DNA from: a virus
Reading direction: 5' to 3' (one strand)
Length of the DNA stretch: 38,524 bases
IMG/VR virus record: IMGVR_UViG_3300026183_000016
Location: 1-38,524 of that record
Both the position numbers and the translations under genes were made by a program. Shown here in pieces: positions 7,140 through 16,417 of this stretch (positions are counted from its first letter, which is position 1; every line of letters begins with the position of its first letter). Under the pieces are notes generated by a model. That model was given only the letters and a program-made list of their open reading frames with translations, did not search any database and was not told the DNA's origin.

Positions 7140-8586
7140 ATGACTGATTAGTTGTACTTTTGCTTTCGTGATCTAAATAAGGTTCTCTGGTTGGGAATCT
7201 AGTAGTAATAGACCCTCGTTGTGATTCTGTTTCTCTTGGTGAGTTAACTGCTGAACCTGTTCTATTTTCTAAAATGTTTGTGTATAACAGATTGCCATTA
7301 GCATCTGTTAAAAATGAAATTCCTGATATTGGCGTTAATAACAATGCATCAAAGCCTGCAGAATTCATATCAATTCTGCCTGCACCACCGGCCGCAGTTT
7401 CTCTATGACTGATACCACTATTGATATGTGATGTACCAAGTTGTGTTAGTTTTAAATCTAAACCTGAGTATATGTTTGTGTTGTTGTTTGTTGTTAAACT
7501 AATATCGTCATCTGACTTTATTTTGGTTTCACCAGCAACATCAATATGTAAATTACCTTTTATATCTCCTAAATCTCTAGTGGATTTGGGTTGAGTGTAA
7601 TTGCCTGCTGAATCAGTATCAAGTGTATAATTGGCTTTTATATTAATATTTCTACCTGCTTCAAAGTTAATATCTCTATCTGCTCTCACATTAATATCTT
7701 TTTCAGTTCTCATTGATATTGAATCTGCACCCCATATTTCAATTTTACCTTGATTTGTTATTTCAACCCAACCAGTTGCTGTGCTGTTAGTCACGTAAAC
7801 TGTGTTGTTTGTGTCATCCAATAATATCTGTGAACCATTTAATGTTCTTAATCTAATGTGTTTTTGATTAGCATCGTCCATTACAAACTGATGCCCACCA
7901 GGTGTTAAAATACCAAAAACTTGACTTGGTGATTCTCTTCTAGCAGATGAATCACTAAGACCTCTAATTTCATCATTTTCTAAACCTTGATTTATTAAAC
8001 CTTGATAATGAGGACCATGGGCAGGTCGTTTGGCTTTATCAATGGGCTCGCCTCTGGCTGTGTGAGCTTCTATGTCAAATATGTTTGCTAGTTGTGATTC
8101 ATCACCTAATCTGTTTACTTCTGCTAACGGCACAATAGGTGATTTTTCACCAAATGTTTTACCTTTGGCAATACCTGGTACCATATGATTGATGCCTGGT
8201 TGAAACAAACAACCAATACATACACCATAGTTACTATTACCATTGACAAATGCAACTGCAACCAAATTACCAATTGATGGTGGAACCATCCACATACCAT
8301 ATGATGTTTGTGTGCCTGCATATGTGTCTTCTAGTTCTCCTTTTCTTAAACCACTAGTACTGGTAGCACCTGCAAACGGAGAAGTCCAAATTACTGTTTT
8401 CCAACTTGTTTTGTCAGTTCTTGGTGTGTTTGAACCTATGATATGTACTTGCATTCTGCCCATTCTGGCTAAATCAGTCACACTCATCACTTCTGCTATT
8501 TTTATAACACCATAATCAATTGATTTACTATTGCCATCTCTACGAGATTTGTAATTGCTTGATGAAGATTGTGTTTTTTTTGACAT
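7138..8586 (-). CDS. gp5: baseplate central spike gp5, lacking the lysozyme domain
   Basis: This 482-residue protein is a gp5/VgrG-type hub and spike. An OB-fold spans about residues 25-140 (GVIKIAEVMSVTDLARMGRM, VIWTSPFAG, YGMWMVPPSIGNLVAVAFV). A second conserved part contains GHQFVMDDANQKHIRLRT and GSQILLDDTNNTVYVTN. After that comes a repetitive region with short alternating repeats (ISMRTEKDINVRADRDINFE), typical of the triple-stranded beta-helix. T4 gp5 (575 residues) has a lysozyme domain between the OB-fold and the helix. I see no such domain or its catalytic motif here, as in cyanophage gp5. It is the last gene of the minus operon and starts three bases after the hub gene stop. Confidence 0.9.
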   Translation of the reverse strand: MSKKTQSSSSNYKSRRDGNSKSIDYGVIKIAEVMSVTDLARMGRMQVHIIGSNTPRTDKTSWKTVIWTSPFAGATSTSGLRKGELEDTYAGTQTSYGMWMVPPSIGNLVAVAFVNGNSNYGVCIGCLFQPGINHMVPGIAKGKTFGEKSPIVPLAEVNRLGDESQLANIFDIEAHTARGEPIDKAKRPAHGPHYQGLINQGLENDEIRGLSDSSARRESPSQVFGILTPGGHQFVMDDANQKHIRLRTLNGSQILLDDTNNTVYVTNSTATGWVEITNQGKIEIWGADSISMRTEKDINVRADRDINFEAGRNINIKANYTLDTDSAGNYTQPKSTRDLGDIKGNLHIDVAGETKIKSDDDISLTTNNNTNIYSGLDLKLTQLGTSHINSGISHRETAAGGAGRIDMNSAGFDALLLTPISGISFLTDANGNLLYTNILENRTGSAVNSPRETESQRGSITTRFPTREPYLDHESKSTTNQS

Positions 8587-8589
8587 TTA

Positions 8590-11532
8590 TTATTGGTTTC
8601 CTACTTTAACACCTCGTTGATTTACAACAAAACTTAAATCAGTTAATACATCTCTTTGTAGGTGCAGTCTTTGTGTAAATTGTCCACCTTCAAATCTATG
8701 TTCTATTTTATAGATTCTATATATGCCTGTCAAGATTTCATCCCGCCTTTCGCTTACTGGTGGAATCATTCCAGAACCAGGATCAACTTCTTCTGGATAC
8801 ATTGATTGAAACAGTATCATATTTTCATATTTTGGATCAGCAGATACACCTAAATTTTGTAGTATTTTTTCTAAAGTATCAATTTCAGGTCTTGGTAACC
8901 AATATGGATCACCTATGATATCCATGGTCACTGACATTAAATCTATTCCAGGACCACCTGCAAAAGAATTTTCTAAAACTCGTTGTGCTTCTGCATTTTC
9001 AGATGAACCAGCATCTGTCATACCGTCGTGTGTATTAACTGCTCTGCCATAAAACTGAACATTTAATTTTGTCAATGAATCTTCGGACAAGTTAACATTA
9101 TCATTTTCCAATTTCTCAGCCAAGCGCCACTTTCCACCAATTCTAATTTCAAGTCCTTCATTATCTGCTGTCTTTCTAAGATCATTAAATCTTTCAACTT
9201 CTTTTAGTTTTATACCAGCATCTCCTTGTTTGATGTTATACTGTTGAATGTCTTTGTTGTATTCATTAATCAAATTTTGATAGGCTGTTAGTGTGCCAGC
9301 GTCAGGTTCAACTGCACCATTTTGTAATTGCTCTGTGTAGTTTTCCAAAAAGAATTTTCTTGCTTGTAATATTTGTTTGTGCTCAGCACCTGATATTACA
9401 CCGTCTTCTGCCGCTTTGCTAAAAGTCAATTTCATTTCATTGCTTTTTTCTTTTTTATTTGCTTCTTCGGTTGCATTTTCTTGAAATTTTATCATGGTTG
9501 CTTCAGGTAATCTTTTAAAGACACCGTGCAGTTGATCATAAGGATAAACATATTGATAATTGAAATCTAAATTAAATTCTAAAACATCAATGTTATCGCC
9601 TGTAAACAAATAATTGTATTTTTTATTAATCAATGCATTTTCCATCATGGTACTGACTCTTTGTTTGTGTCTTGTTTCGGGTGCTTGATATTCTTGTATG
9701 ATTCCTGACTGCACTGTGGCCCAATCACTGACTGTAATAACATAATGAAAATGTCTTTGATAGTCTTGCCGTAAACTGTCAAAACCCATTGGTATTGCAT
9801 GTGCTGTGATTGTAAATGCTTTTTTGGTTATAGCAATTTCGTCCCATTTTTCCACAGCATCTTTGTCAATGTCAGCCAACTGTTCTTGAATGCCTTTGAT
9901 TTTGTCTACCATAAAAGTTGTTCTGGCCAAATGTCTTTCAAGTACTTCAGTAATACTTGAATCATAATCAATTTCTGTTGTTACAACTGGGTTATCTAAA
10001 TCTTTACCAAATATAATATGTTTGTTTTTTTCAGCATCTGTTACTATACGAGATTCTGTTATTCCAGTAATATCTTCATCTGAGCCTTTTATAGAAAAAC
10101 TATATTTGTCTAACAGATACTTTGTAACTCCTAAATTGTGCTGTTCTTGTTGTGCTAATTCAGATGCAAACCCATCTGTGAAATCTTTGAATTTTTTAAT
10201 GTTAGATATTTTCATATCTGCAATCAATTGATGATCATCTGCTTTGCCAATATCACCATATCTTATGGCTTCAATTTGATACACTGCACCGCCGGCTTCG
10301 ACTCTGTATGTTATGTTTCTTATCATAATAGCATACAATCTTCTTGTGCCTGGTATTTCAATGCCGGAGGCATTGTGTATACCTAAGTTTCTTTCATCTT
10401 CAGTTTTCACTGGTTTGTAATCGCCAACTAATGTGCTGTCTTTTTTTCTACCTTTTAAATAAACTTGGATTAAAAAAGGGTGTTGTTGATAACGCTCAAT
10501 ACCTAGTTCTTGTGATGCTAACCATATCTGTTTAATCAAGTTGGCTGACTGTGGTTGTGTCACGCTAAATCTTATAACAGCCGCGGTGTTGACTCTGTCT
10601 GCTCTTGTTAACCCAAATGTGTTTTCCATTTCCAAATTTGTGATGGTAGTAATAGTTTCTCCAGTACGTGACAGTATTGATATCATTTGTTGAGATTCTT
10701 TGAGTAACATGTTTGGATCTTTGTCAGTTGAATAATCAAAAAATTCATTGCTGGTTGAGTAGCCAGATGTTAATGCATTTTCTCTTTCAAAAAATTCAGT
10801 CATAAATTTTTTACCAGCCATTGCCCATGTTATATCGTAAGTTACTGATTCATAATTGTGCAACACATTTTGCATGAAATTAGTGTCATTGAAAATGTCT
10901 AAACTGGCCTGTAATCTTTTTTCACCTGTTTCTGCTGGTTTACTGGATTTTTTAATAGTTGAGTTTGAATTAGTTTTGGTACTACCTGCTTCAATACCTT
11001 CATTGAGTTCATCAATTAGTTGTTGATTGTCTTGCACATTGTTTTTTTCAACTTTTGATTCTTTTAATTTATTTTCAGTTTTAAATGTGTCAAAATCATA
11101 TGATGATGTAGCACTAGCATCAAGGTTTTTAAATTTATTATTCTGTACCTGTTCTGCTAATTCAAGTCTTTCTTGAGTTTGATTTCTATTATAAAAATAG
11201 TTTTCTTCTGATATCACATCTAACGCATTCAATGAATCAGCAGGATTAATGTTTGGTGAGTTGAGTCTGTCATCAGCAAAACTTAATCTTGCACTGTTAA
11301 CAGTACCAATTGGCACTGTTGAACTAGAACTAGTGGTGCTAACAGTTTTATTGTTAGTAGTAATTCCTGCATCTAGGTCTTTTATTAATTCGGCTCGTTC
11401 GTTGGCTAATTTTGATTTTTGCCATGGTGTCATTTGAACATGAACGTTTTTACTTGGGTCAACTGTGATACTGGTGTTATCTTTTACAGCTCTAGGATTA
11501 AATTTTTTAAATTTGGATTCGTGTGATGACAT
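8590..11532 (-). CDS. large baseplate hub/virion structural protein (position of gp27)
   Basis: A 980-residue protein between gp53 and gp5. The first 210 residues are polar and low-complexity (Ser/Thr/Asn, Gln/Lys). Residues 240-480 are mixed alpha/beta (WAMAGKKFMTEFFEREN, GTRRLYAIMIRNITYRVEA, YQIEAIRYGD). The middle has a segment typical of large T4-like marine structural proteins (NKKYNYLFTGDNIDVLEF, residues about 660-680). The C terminus (TGIYRIYKIEHRFEGGQF, then QRLHLQRDVL) resembles the end of phage hub proteins that contact the spike. Gene order suggests it takes the place of gp27, the hub ring holding gp5, but I cannot confirm homology by eye. It lies five bases after gp53. Confidence 0.8.
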   Translation of the reverse strand: MSSHESKFKKFNPRAVKDNTSITVDPSKNVHVQMTPWQKSKLANERAELIKDLDAGITTNNKTVSTTSSSSTVPIGTVNSARLSFADDRLNSPNINPADSLNALDVISEENYFYNRNQTQERLELAEQVQNNKFKNLDASATSSYDFDTFKTENKLKESKVEKNNVQDNQQLIDELNEGIEAGSTKTNSNSTIKKSSKPAETGEKRLQASLDIFNDTNFMQNVLHNYESVTYDITWAMAGKKFMTEFFERENALTSGYSTSNEFFDYSTDKDPNMLLKESQQMISILSRTGETITTITNLEMENTFGLTRADRVNTAAVIRFSVTQPQSANLIKQIWLASQELGIERYQQHPFLIQVYLKGRKKDSTLVGDYKPVKTEDERNLGIHNASGIEIPGTRRLYAIMIRNITYRVEAGGAVYQIEAIRYGDIGKADDHQLIADMKISNIKKFKDFTDGFASELAQQEQHNLGVTKYLLDKYSFSIKGSDEDITGITESRIVTDAEKNKHIIFGKDLDNPVVTTEIDYDSSITEVLERHLARTTFMVDKIKGIQEQLADIDKDAVEKWDEIAITKKAFTITAHAIPMGFDSLRQDYQRHFHYVITVSDWATVQSGIIQEYQAPETRHKQRVSTMMENALINKKYNYLFTGDNIDVLEFNLDFNYQYVYPYDQLHGVFKRLPEATMIKFQENATEEANKKEKSNEMKLTFSKAAEDGVISGAEHKQILQARKFFLENYTEQLQNGAVEPDAGTLTAYQNLINEYNKDIQQYNIKQGDAGIKLKEVERFNDLRKTADNEGLEIRIGGKWRLAEKLENDNVNLSEDSLTKLNVQFYGRAVNTHDGMTDAGSSENAEAQRVLENSFAGGPGIDLMSVTMDIIGDPYWLPRPEIDTLEKILQNLGVSADPKYENMILFQSMYPEEVDPGSGMIPPVSERRDEILTGIYRIYKIEHRFEGGQFTQRLHLQRDVLTDLSFVVNQRGVKVGNQ

Positions 11533-11537
11533 GCTGA

Positions 11538-11834
11538 TTACCTCGATCCAGCAATAGCACTTGGGTTTGGTAAACGTATCACAGTTCCTGTAGTAAAATC
11601 GTTGATTGGATCTTCAAACAGATCCATGTTTCTTGCAATAAACACCCACCACAATCTAGTTGATCCATACAATGAGTGTGCAAGTAAATCTGGTCTTTTA
11701 TCAAATTTACTTTCTATAGTGTAATATTCATCGTCAGATCTTTGAGGTATATTTGGTAAAGATAAAATATCTAAATAGTCATTGATAATTTTAGTTGATG
11801 AATATTGTGAGTTTTCGTTACTTGCTCTAGCCAT
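11538..11834 (-). CDS. gp53: baseplate wedge subunit gp53
   Basis: A 98-residue protein, about half the T4 gp53 length of 196. It matches the conserved part of the family: a region ending at residue 50, then DLLAHSLYGSTRLWWVFIAR, NMDLFEDPINDF and a LysM-like end (TTGTVIRLPNPS). gp53 joins adjacent wedges around the hub. The ATG overlaps the stop of the preceding gene as TAATG, so translation is probably coupled. Confidence 0.85.
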   Translation of the reverse strand: MARASNENSQYSSTKIINDYLDILSLPNIPQRSDDEYYTIESKFDKRPDLLAHSLYGSTRLWWVFIARNMDLFEDPINDFTTGTVIRLPNPSAIAGSR

Positions 11835-12646
11835 TAAATAAATCCTTTACTGCCATCTTTGTTACCACCTTTTAACCAAGTACCATCTCTGAAAGTGTCT
11901 AAGTTGAAACCATCTCTGACAGTTGACGGTGTTGGTGCATAAACAAGTTCTATAAACACGTTTAACAGTGAAGGCACAAAACTTTTTGAAACACCTTGTT
12001 CAACACTTTTAATATTGCCTTTTACTTTTTCTTTTAATTTTTTTCTTTCTTCAAGTTCTGCTACACCATAATCGTTATCAATACTGGTATCAATAACTGC
12101 TAATTCTTGTAATCTTTTTTCATCGTTGTTCATTGGTAAATTTTCTGGGCCATATCCGCACGGTATATAATCTACATCTTGTTCTAAACCAAATGACACT
12201 GTTCTAATCAGAACAGGAACTCTCTCAAACATATACGGACCATATGCACTAAACAACAGCACCGGGGGAGGAGTTCCTCTTCTGGCCAAGTTTTTACTAC
12301 CAAAATATGTCATTGTTACAGATCTCAAAAAATGAAAAACAGCTAGTAAATACCTTGCTTCTTCTAGGTTATTTGCTGTAAACGGTGCTGTTACAGAAAA
12401 TGTAGGAGATGCTCTTCTAACAAATGCATAATAATCAAAATTTGTTTGCAATAGATTATATTGAGAATAGTCTACCTGTGCATGAGATACTTGTATTGCT
12501 GGTGTGTAGGGAAACACCAGACCGTTTGTATATGCAATAGGTGCCAACAGATTTTTTCTATAATCTTTACTTCCGCCGCCATACACTTCTTGCTTTGCTA
12601 ATGGCTTTGCTTGTAATTTTGCTCTAAAGTCGTGATTGATAGTCAT
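11834..12646 (-). CDS. tail-tube-associated baseplate protein (gp48/gp54-like)
   Basis: A 270-residue protein with a core like that of the T4 tube-initiation proteins gp48 and gp54. The core consists of GLVFPYTPAIQVSHAQVDYS, a helix (LEEARYLLAVFHFLRSVT), then GTPPPVLLFSAYGPYMFERV and VSFGLEQDVDYIP. These proteins cap the hub and start polymerisation of the gp19 tube. Only one such gene is visible in this operon; the other may lie outside. A Lys/Glu-rich segment at about 195-215 (LEERKKLKEKVKG) is probably a linker. It is the first gene of the operon. The late octamer ends six bases before the ATG, so the message is predicted to be leaderless. Confidence 0.78.
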   Translation of the reverse strand: MTINHDFRAKLQAKPLAKQEVYGGGSKDYRKNLLAPIAYTNGLVFPYTPAIQVSHAQVDYSQYNLLQTNFDYYAFVRRASPTFSVTAPFTANNLEEARYLLAVFHFLRSVTMTYFGSKNLARRGTPPPVLLFSAYGPYMFERVPVLIRTVSFGLEQDVDYIPCGYGPENLPMNNDEKRLQELAVIDTSIDNDYGVAELEERKKLKEKVKGNIKSVEQGVSKSFVPSLLNVFIELVYAPTPSTVRDGFNLDTFRDGTWLKGGNKDGSKGFI

Positions 12647-12651
12647 ATAAA

Positions 12652-12659
12652 TATTTAGT
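12652..12659 (-). promoter_or_regulatory. late promoter octamer, leaderless geometry
   Basis: The minus strand reads ACTAAATA, then TTTAT, then ATG at 12646. With T4 spacing (octamer at -13 to -6) the +1 is the A of the start codon. It drives the gp48/54, gp53, hub and gp5 operon. Confidence 0.65.
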
Positions 12660-12703
12660 AATAAAATAAAAGCAGTATTTAATCATTTATTTGTCTTAAA
12701 TGG

Positions 12704-12732
12704 TTGACATTTTAACATCTAGAGAGTATATT
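12704..12732 (+). promoter_or_regulatory. sigma70-like promoter of gp55
   Basis: TTGACA at 12704-12709, a 17-base spacer and TATATT at 12727-12732, the best sigma70 match in the window. The expected start at about 12739 coincides with the ATG of gp55. An in-frame ATG at 12700 lies upstream of the -35 element and so cannot be in this message. Confidence 0.8.
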
Positions 12733-12738
12733 TGTATT

Positions 12739-13539
12739 ATGGCAAAAAGAATAAATTATTTAAACAACAAAGACATCTTAAAAGAAATACACAAAAGCAA
12801 GAACAGTTTCTGTTGCTACACAAAGCCAGAGTATGCAGATTATGATCTGATAATTACCACGCCTATTGAAAAAATTACCAAAACAAAAGTGCTTGAAGCA
12901 CGTAGAAATCGTGCCGCTAGACTCACACAATTGAAGGCTGAAGAACTTGGATTAAAGAAAAAAGAAATTGCTGAGCATGAAATTAAATTAAGGCACGTGG
13001 ATGATACTGATGTGATTATTAGAGTTGTTACATGGGATCACATTCCAGATGATCCGGATAGAAAAAACAATCCAAAAACTATAGCAGATACAAAAGTCAA
13101 ACTAAATTTTATTCCTTTTAAACATTATAAGTTAAATGATAATAATGATTGGGAAGAAGTTGGTAAAAGTCATCACATTGGACACAATCAATTTAGTAAA
13201 GATCATGGTAGAATGACCAATAAACTTGGGTTGATGTTTCTTAAACTGTGTGATAGATATGGTTCTCGATCCAATTGGAGAGGCTATACCTACAATGACG
13301 AAATGAGGGCACAAGCGTTGGTTCAACTGTCACAGATTGGTTTACAGTTTGACGAAAGCAAATCACAAAATCCATTTGCTTATTATACTGCGGCAATTAC
13401 CAACAGTTTTACTAGAATTTTAAATGTAGAGAAAAAACATCAAAGTTTAAGAGATGATATACTAGAAAGTCACGGAATGAGTCCTTCTTACACAAGACAA
13501 ATGGAAAATGAAATGTCCACTAAAGAGGGCAAGAAATAA
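12739..13539 (+). CDS. gp55: late-transcription sigma factor gp55
   Basis: A 266-residue protein homologous to T4 gp55, the small sigma factor that directs host RNA polymerase to late promoters. The N terminus (KRINYLNNKDILKEIHKSK, residues 3-21) and the C-terminal part (RGYTYNDEMRAQALVQLSQI, FDESKSQNPFAYYTAAITNS, residues about 175-225) match T4. Between them lie about 120 residues absent from T4 gp55 (185 residues): a Cys-Cys pair, a basic helix (VLEARRNRAARLTQLKAEEL) and TWDHIPDDPDRK. Marine T4-like phages share this enlarged form. The start at 12739 is chosen because the -35 element overlaps the longer frame. The message is probably leaderless. Its targets are the TATAAATA-like octamers in this window. 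Confidence 0.93.
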   Translation: MAKRINYLNNKDILKEIHKSKNSFCCYTKPEYADYDLIITTPIEKITKTKVLEARRNRAARLTQLKAEELGLKKKEIAEHEIKLRHVDDTDVIIRVVTWDHIPDDPDRKNNPKTIADTKVKLNFIPFKHYKLNDNNDWEEVGKSHHIGHNQFSKDHGRMTNKLGLMFLKLCDRYGSRSNWRGYTYNDEMRAQALVQLSQIGLQFDESKSQNPFAYYTAAITNSFTRILNVEKKHQSLRDDILESHGMSPSYTRQMENEMSTKEGKK

Positions 13540-13541
13540 AG

Positions 13542-13570
13542 TTGACTTTTTACAACTTTTAATGTATATT
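13542..13570 (+). promoter_or_regulatory. sigma70-like promoter of gp47-gp46
   Basis: TTGACT at 13542-13547, a 17-base spacer and TATATT at 13565-13570, just after the gp55 stop. The expected start is about 13577 and the ATG is at 13600. It allows early expression of the recombination genes. Confidence 0.75.
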
Positions 13571-13599
13571 TTTACTAGTTAATTGACTGGAAAAAAATT

Positions 13600-14604
13600 A
13601 TGTTTAAAAAAGCGGCCTGCTTTACTGATATACACTTTGGTTTAAAAAATAATTCAAGACAACACAACAACGATTGTGAAAATTTTGTTGAATGGTTTAT
13701 CAAAGAAGCCAAAGAATTTGGTGCAGAAACTTGCATATTTTTAGGAGACTGGCATCATCACAGAAGTTCAATTAATATCAGTACACTGAATTATTCTATT
13801 TCTAATTTAAAAAAATTAAGCAAAGCATTTGAAAAAACTTATTTTATCACTGGAAATCATGATTTGTTTTACAGAGATAAAAGAGAAATTTCTTCTGTGA
13901 TATTTGCTAATGAAATCCCAAACATTGAAATAGTTAACGAAATACTAGTCAAAGATGATGTTGCTATTATTCCATGGTTAGTTGGAAACGAATGGAAACA
14001 GATTAAAAATATCAAATGCAAATATATGTTTGGTCATTTTGAATTGCCAAACTTCAAAATGAATGCCATGGTTGAAATGCCAGACCATGGAGAAATACAA
14101 GCAGATCATTTCAGTCATATTGAAAGAGTGTTTTCAGGACACTTTCACAAAAGACAACACAAAGGCAATATCAGTTATATAGGAAATCCGTTTGCTCACA
14201 ACTATGCAGATGCATGGGACAATGACAGAGGTTGTATGTTTTTGGAATGGGACAAAGAACCACAGTACAAAATATGGGCAGATGGTCCAAAATACAGAGT
14301 TATGAATTTGAGTGATTTGCTCAAAGATCCAGAAACATATTTAGATACTGAATGTCATGTACGAGTTAAAATTGATGTTGACGTAACATATGAAGAAGCC
14401 AATTTTATCAAAGAAAGTTTTCAACAACAGTACAGTTTACGAGAAATCAGTTTGTTACCACACAAACAAGCAGAAGAAGAAATAGAATTTCAAGGAGAAA
14501 TTAAATTTCAAAGTGTTGATGAAATTGTGTTAGATCAATTGAGCAAAATTGAATCTGACAGTTTTGACAATCACATATTAATGGAAATCTACAATAGACT
14601 ATGA
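13600..14604 (+). CDS. gp47: recombination endonuclease subunit gp47 (SbcD/Mre11-like)
   Basis: A 334-residue metallophosphoesterase, nearly the length of T4 gp47 (339). The two-metal-ion motifs are present: D10-I-H12, G49-D50-W-H, G85-N-H-D88, H146 in FGHFELP and G180-H-F-H183. With gp46 it forms the Mre11-Rad50-type nuclease that resects DNA ends for recombination-dependent replication. Its stop overlaps the gp46 start as ATGA, so the two subunits are translationally coupled. The promoter is sigma70-like, which fits early or middle expression. Confidence 0.95.
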   Translation: MFKKAACFTDIHFGLKNNSRQHNNDCENFVEWFIKEAKEFGAETCIFLGDWHHHRSSINISTLNYSISNLKKLSKAFEKTYFITGNHDLFYRDKREISSVIFANEIPNIEIVNEILVKDDVAIIPWLVGNEWKQIKNIKCKYMFGHFELPNFKMNAMVEMPDHGEIQADHFSHIERVFSGHFHKRQHKGNISYIGNPFAHNYADAWDNDRGCMFLEWDKEPQYKIWADGPKYRVMNLSDLLKDPETYLDTECHVRVKIDVDVTYEEANFIKESFQQQYSLREISLLPHKQAEEEIEFQGEIKFQSVDEIVLDQLSKIESDSFDNHILMEIYNRL

Positions 14605-16379
14605 TAGTTTTAAAGAACCTTACAATCAAAAACTTCCAAAGTATTGGTAATGCCACACAGGCAATTAACTTAAATCACACAGGCTTAACACTGATACTTG
14701 GTAACAACTTGGATCTTGGCGGAGAAGGATCAAGAAATGGTACAGGTAAAACCACATTACTAAATGCTTTGAGTTTTTGTTTGTTTGGAGATGCATTAAC
14801 AAATATCAAACGAGACAATTTAATTAACAAAACCAATCAAAAAAACATGAGTGTTTCTTGTGAATTTGAAGTTGATGGTAAAAGTTATAAAATTGAACGT
14901 GGCAGAAAACCAACTTACTTTAGATTTTTTTGCAATGATGAAATTGTTAATGAAAAAGACACAGACGAAGCACAAGGTGAAAACAGATTAACACAAGAAG
15001 AAATTCACAAAGTGTTTGGTATGTCGCTGGCATTGTTCAAGCAAATAGTTGCATTAAACACTTACAATCAACCCTTCTTAAGTATGAAAGCAACAGAGCA
15101 ACGTGATGTTATTGAAGAATTGCTAGGTATAACTAGGTTATCAACCAAAGCACAGTTGCTTAAAGATCAAATTACAAAATCAAAAAATGATATCAAAGAA
15201 GAAGAATTACGTATACAAGCAGTTAAATCAAGTAATGAAAAAATTGAAGAAACTATTAGACGTTTTAAAATCAAAAGTTCAGCATGGCAGGATGAACATT
15301 CTAAAAAAATTAATAATGTTAAAACTGCAATCAAAGAACTTGAAAATATTGATATTAATTTAGAAATTGAAAAACACAAAAAACGTGATTTGTGGCAAGA
15401 AGGCAACTACAAGATTAATGAAGCTAACAAATGGATTCAAAGTGTTAGCAACGACACAGCCAAACAGCAAAAGACTGTGTCTAAGTTACAAAATGAAATT
15501 GTGTCATTAGAAGAACATAAATGCTATGCTTGTGGACAAGAGTTACATGATAACAAACAAGATGAAATCTTAACAAGTAAAAAAGCATCACTTGAAGAAG
15601 CTAATGTGCAAATTCAATTAAATGAAAATCAAATAGTTGAACAAAAAAATGTTATTGAACAAATTGGAGATATTGGAGAAGCACCTACTTGTTTTTATTC
15701 AGATGTAGATCAAGCCTATCATCACAAACAAAATTTAGAAAAATTGCGTAACGAACTTGATTTTGTCAGCAGTCAAGAAAATCCACATATTGAACAGATT
15801 GATACTTTGCAAAATCAAAATATTGAACTTATAGATTACAACTTGTTAAACAATCTTACTAAACTAAAAGAACACCAAGAGTTTTTGTATAGACTGTTAA
15901 CATCAAAAGATTCATTTATACGTAAAAAAATTATTGATCAAAACCTAGCATACTTAAATGCAAGATTAAATCATTATTTAGAACTGTTATATCTACCACA
16001 CGAAGTTATTTTCAAATCAGATTTATCTGTGGAAATCACAGAATTAGGTAGAGAACTAGACTTTGATAATTTAAGCAGAGGTGAAAGAAACAGACTGATA
16101 CTTGGTTTGAGTTGGGCATTTAGAGACATATATGAATCCACAAGCAAACCAATCAATCTATTGTTCATTGATGAATTAATTGACAGTGGTATGGACACAC
16201 AAGGTGTTGAATCAAGCATGTCAATATTGAAAAAAATGACCAGAGAACGTGGCAAGAATGTGTTTTTAATTTCACACAAAGATGAGTTAACTGGTAGAGT
16301 TAATTCAATCATGCATGTTGTAAAAGAAAACGGCTTCACGTCTATTTCAAACGATCTTGAGATTGTTTCAAACCATTAA
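14601..16379 (+). CDS. gp46: recombination endonuclease subunit gp46 (SbcC/Rad50-like ATPase)
   Basis: A 592-residue SMC-like ATPase, against 560 in T4. Walker A lies at residues 43-51 with Lys50 (GSRNGTGKT). The zinc hook CYAC is at 308-311 in the middle of the coiled coil. The ABC signature LSRGE begins at 491, and Walker B has Asp524-Glu525 (LLFIDELIDSG). Coiled-coil arms run from about 170 to 460. It works with gp47 in DNA end processing and replication restart. The start overlaps the gp47 stop by four bases. Confidence 0.95.
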   Translation: MIVLKNLTIKNFQSIGNATQAINLNHTGLTLILGNNLDLGGEGSRNGTGKTTLLNALSFCLFGDALTNIKRDNLINKTNQKNMSVSCEFEVDGKSYKIERGRKPTYFRFFCNDEIVNEKDTDEAQGENRLTQEEIHKVFGMSLALFKQIVALNTYNQPFLSMKATEQRDVIEELLGITRLSTKAQLLKDQITKSKNDIKEEELRIQAVKSSNEKIEETIRRFKIKSSAWQDEHSKKINNVKTAIKELENIDINLEIEKHKKRDLWQEGNYKINEANKWIQSVSNDTAKQQKTVSKLQNEIVSLEEHKCYACGQELHDNKQDEILTSKKASLEEANVQIQLNENQIVEQKNVIEQIGDIGEAPTCFYSDVDQAYHHKQNLEKLRNELDFVSSQENPHIEQIDTLQNQNIELIDYNLLNNLTKLKEHQEFLYRLLTSKDSFIRKKIIDQNLAYLNARLNHYLELLYLPHEVIFKSDLSVEITELGRELDFDNLSRGERNRLILGLSWAFRDIYESTSKPINLLFIDELIDSGMDTQGVESSMSILKKMTRERGKNVFLISHKDELTGRVNSIMHVVKENGFTSISNDLEIVSNH

Positions 16380-16385
16380 TAAATA
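16378..16385 (+). promoter_or_regulatory. late promoter octamer
   Basis: AATAAATA overlaps the gp46 stop codon at its first base. The predicted +1 is 16391, leaving a 27-base leader with AGGA (16404-16407) before the ATG at 16418. Confidence 0.55.
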
Positions 16386-16417
16386 TTAAAAAGTTTATTA
16401 AACAGGAACACAATTTA

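Noticed and set aside
8580-8592. AATAAATG before gp5 as a late promoter
   Set aside because: It merely contains the gp5 start codon between tightly spaced operon genes, without room for a start upstream of the ATG.
12700-12738. Upstream in-frame ATG of gp55 at 12700
   Set aside because: It lies before the -35 element of a near-perfect sigma70 promoter, and the T4-like sequence begins at 12739.
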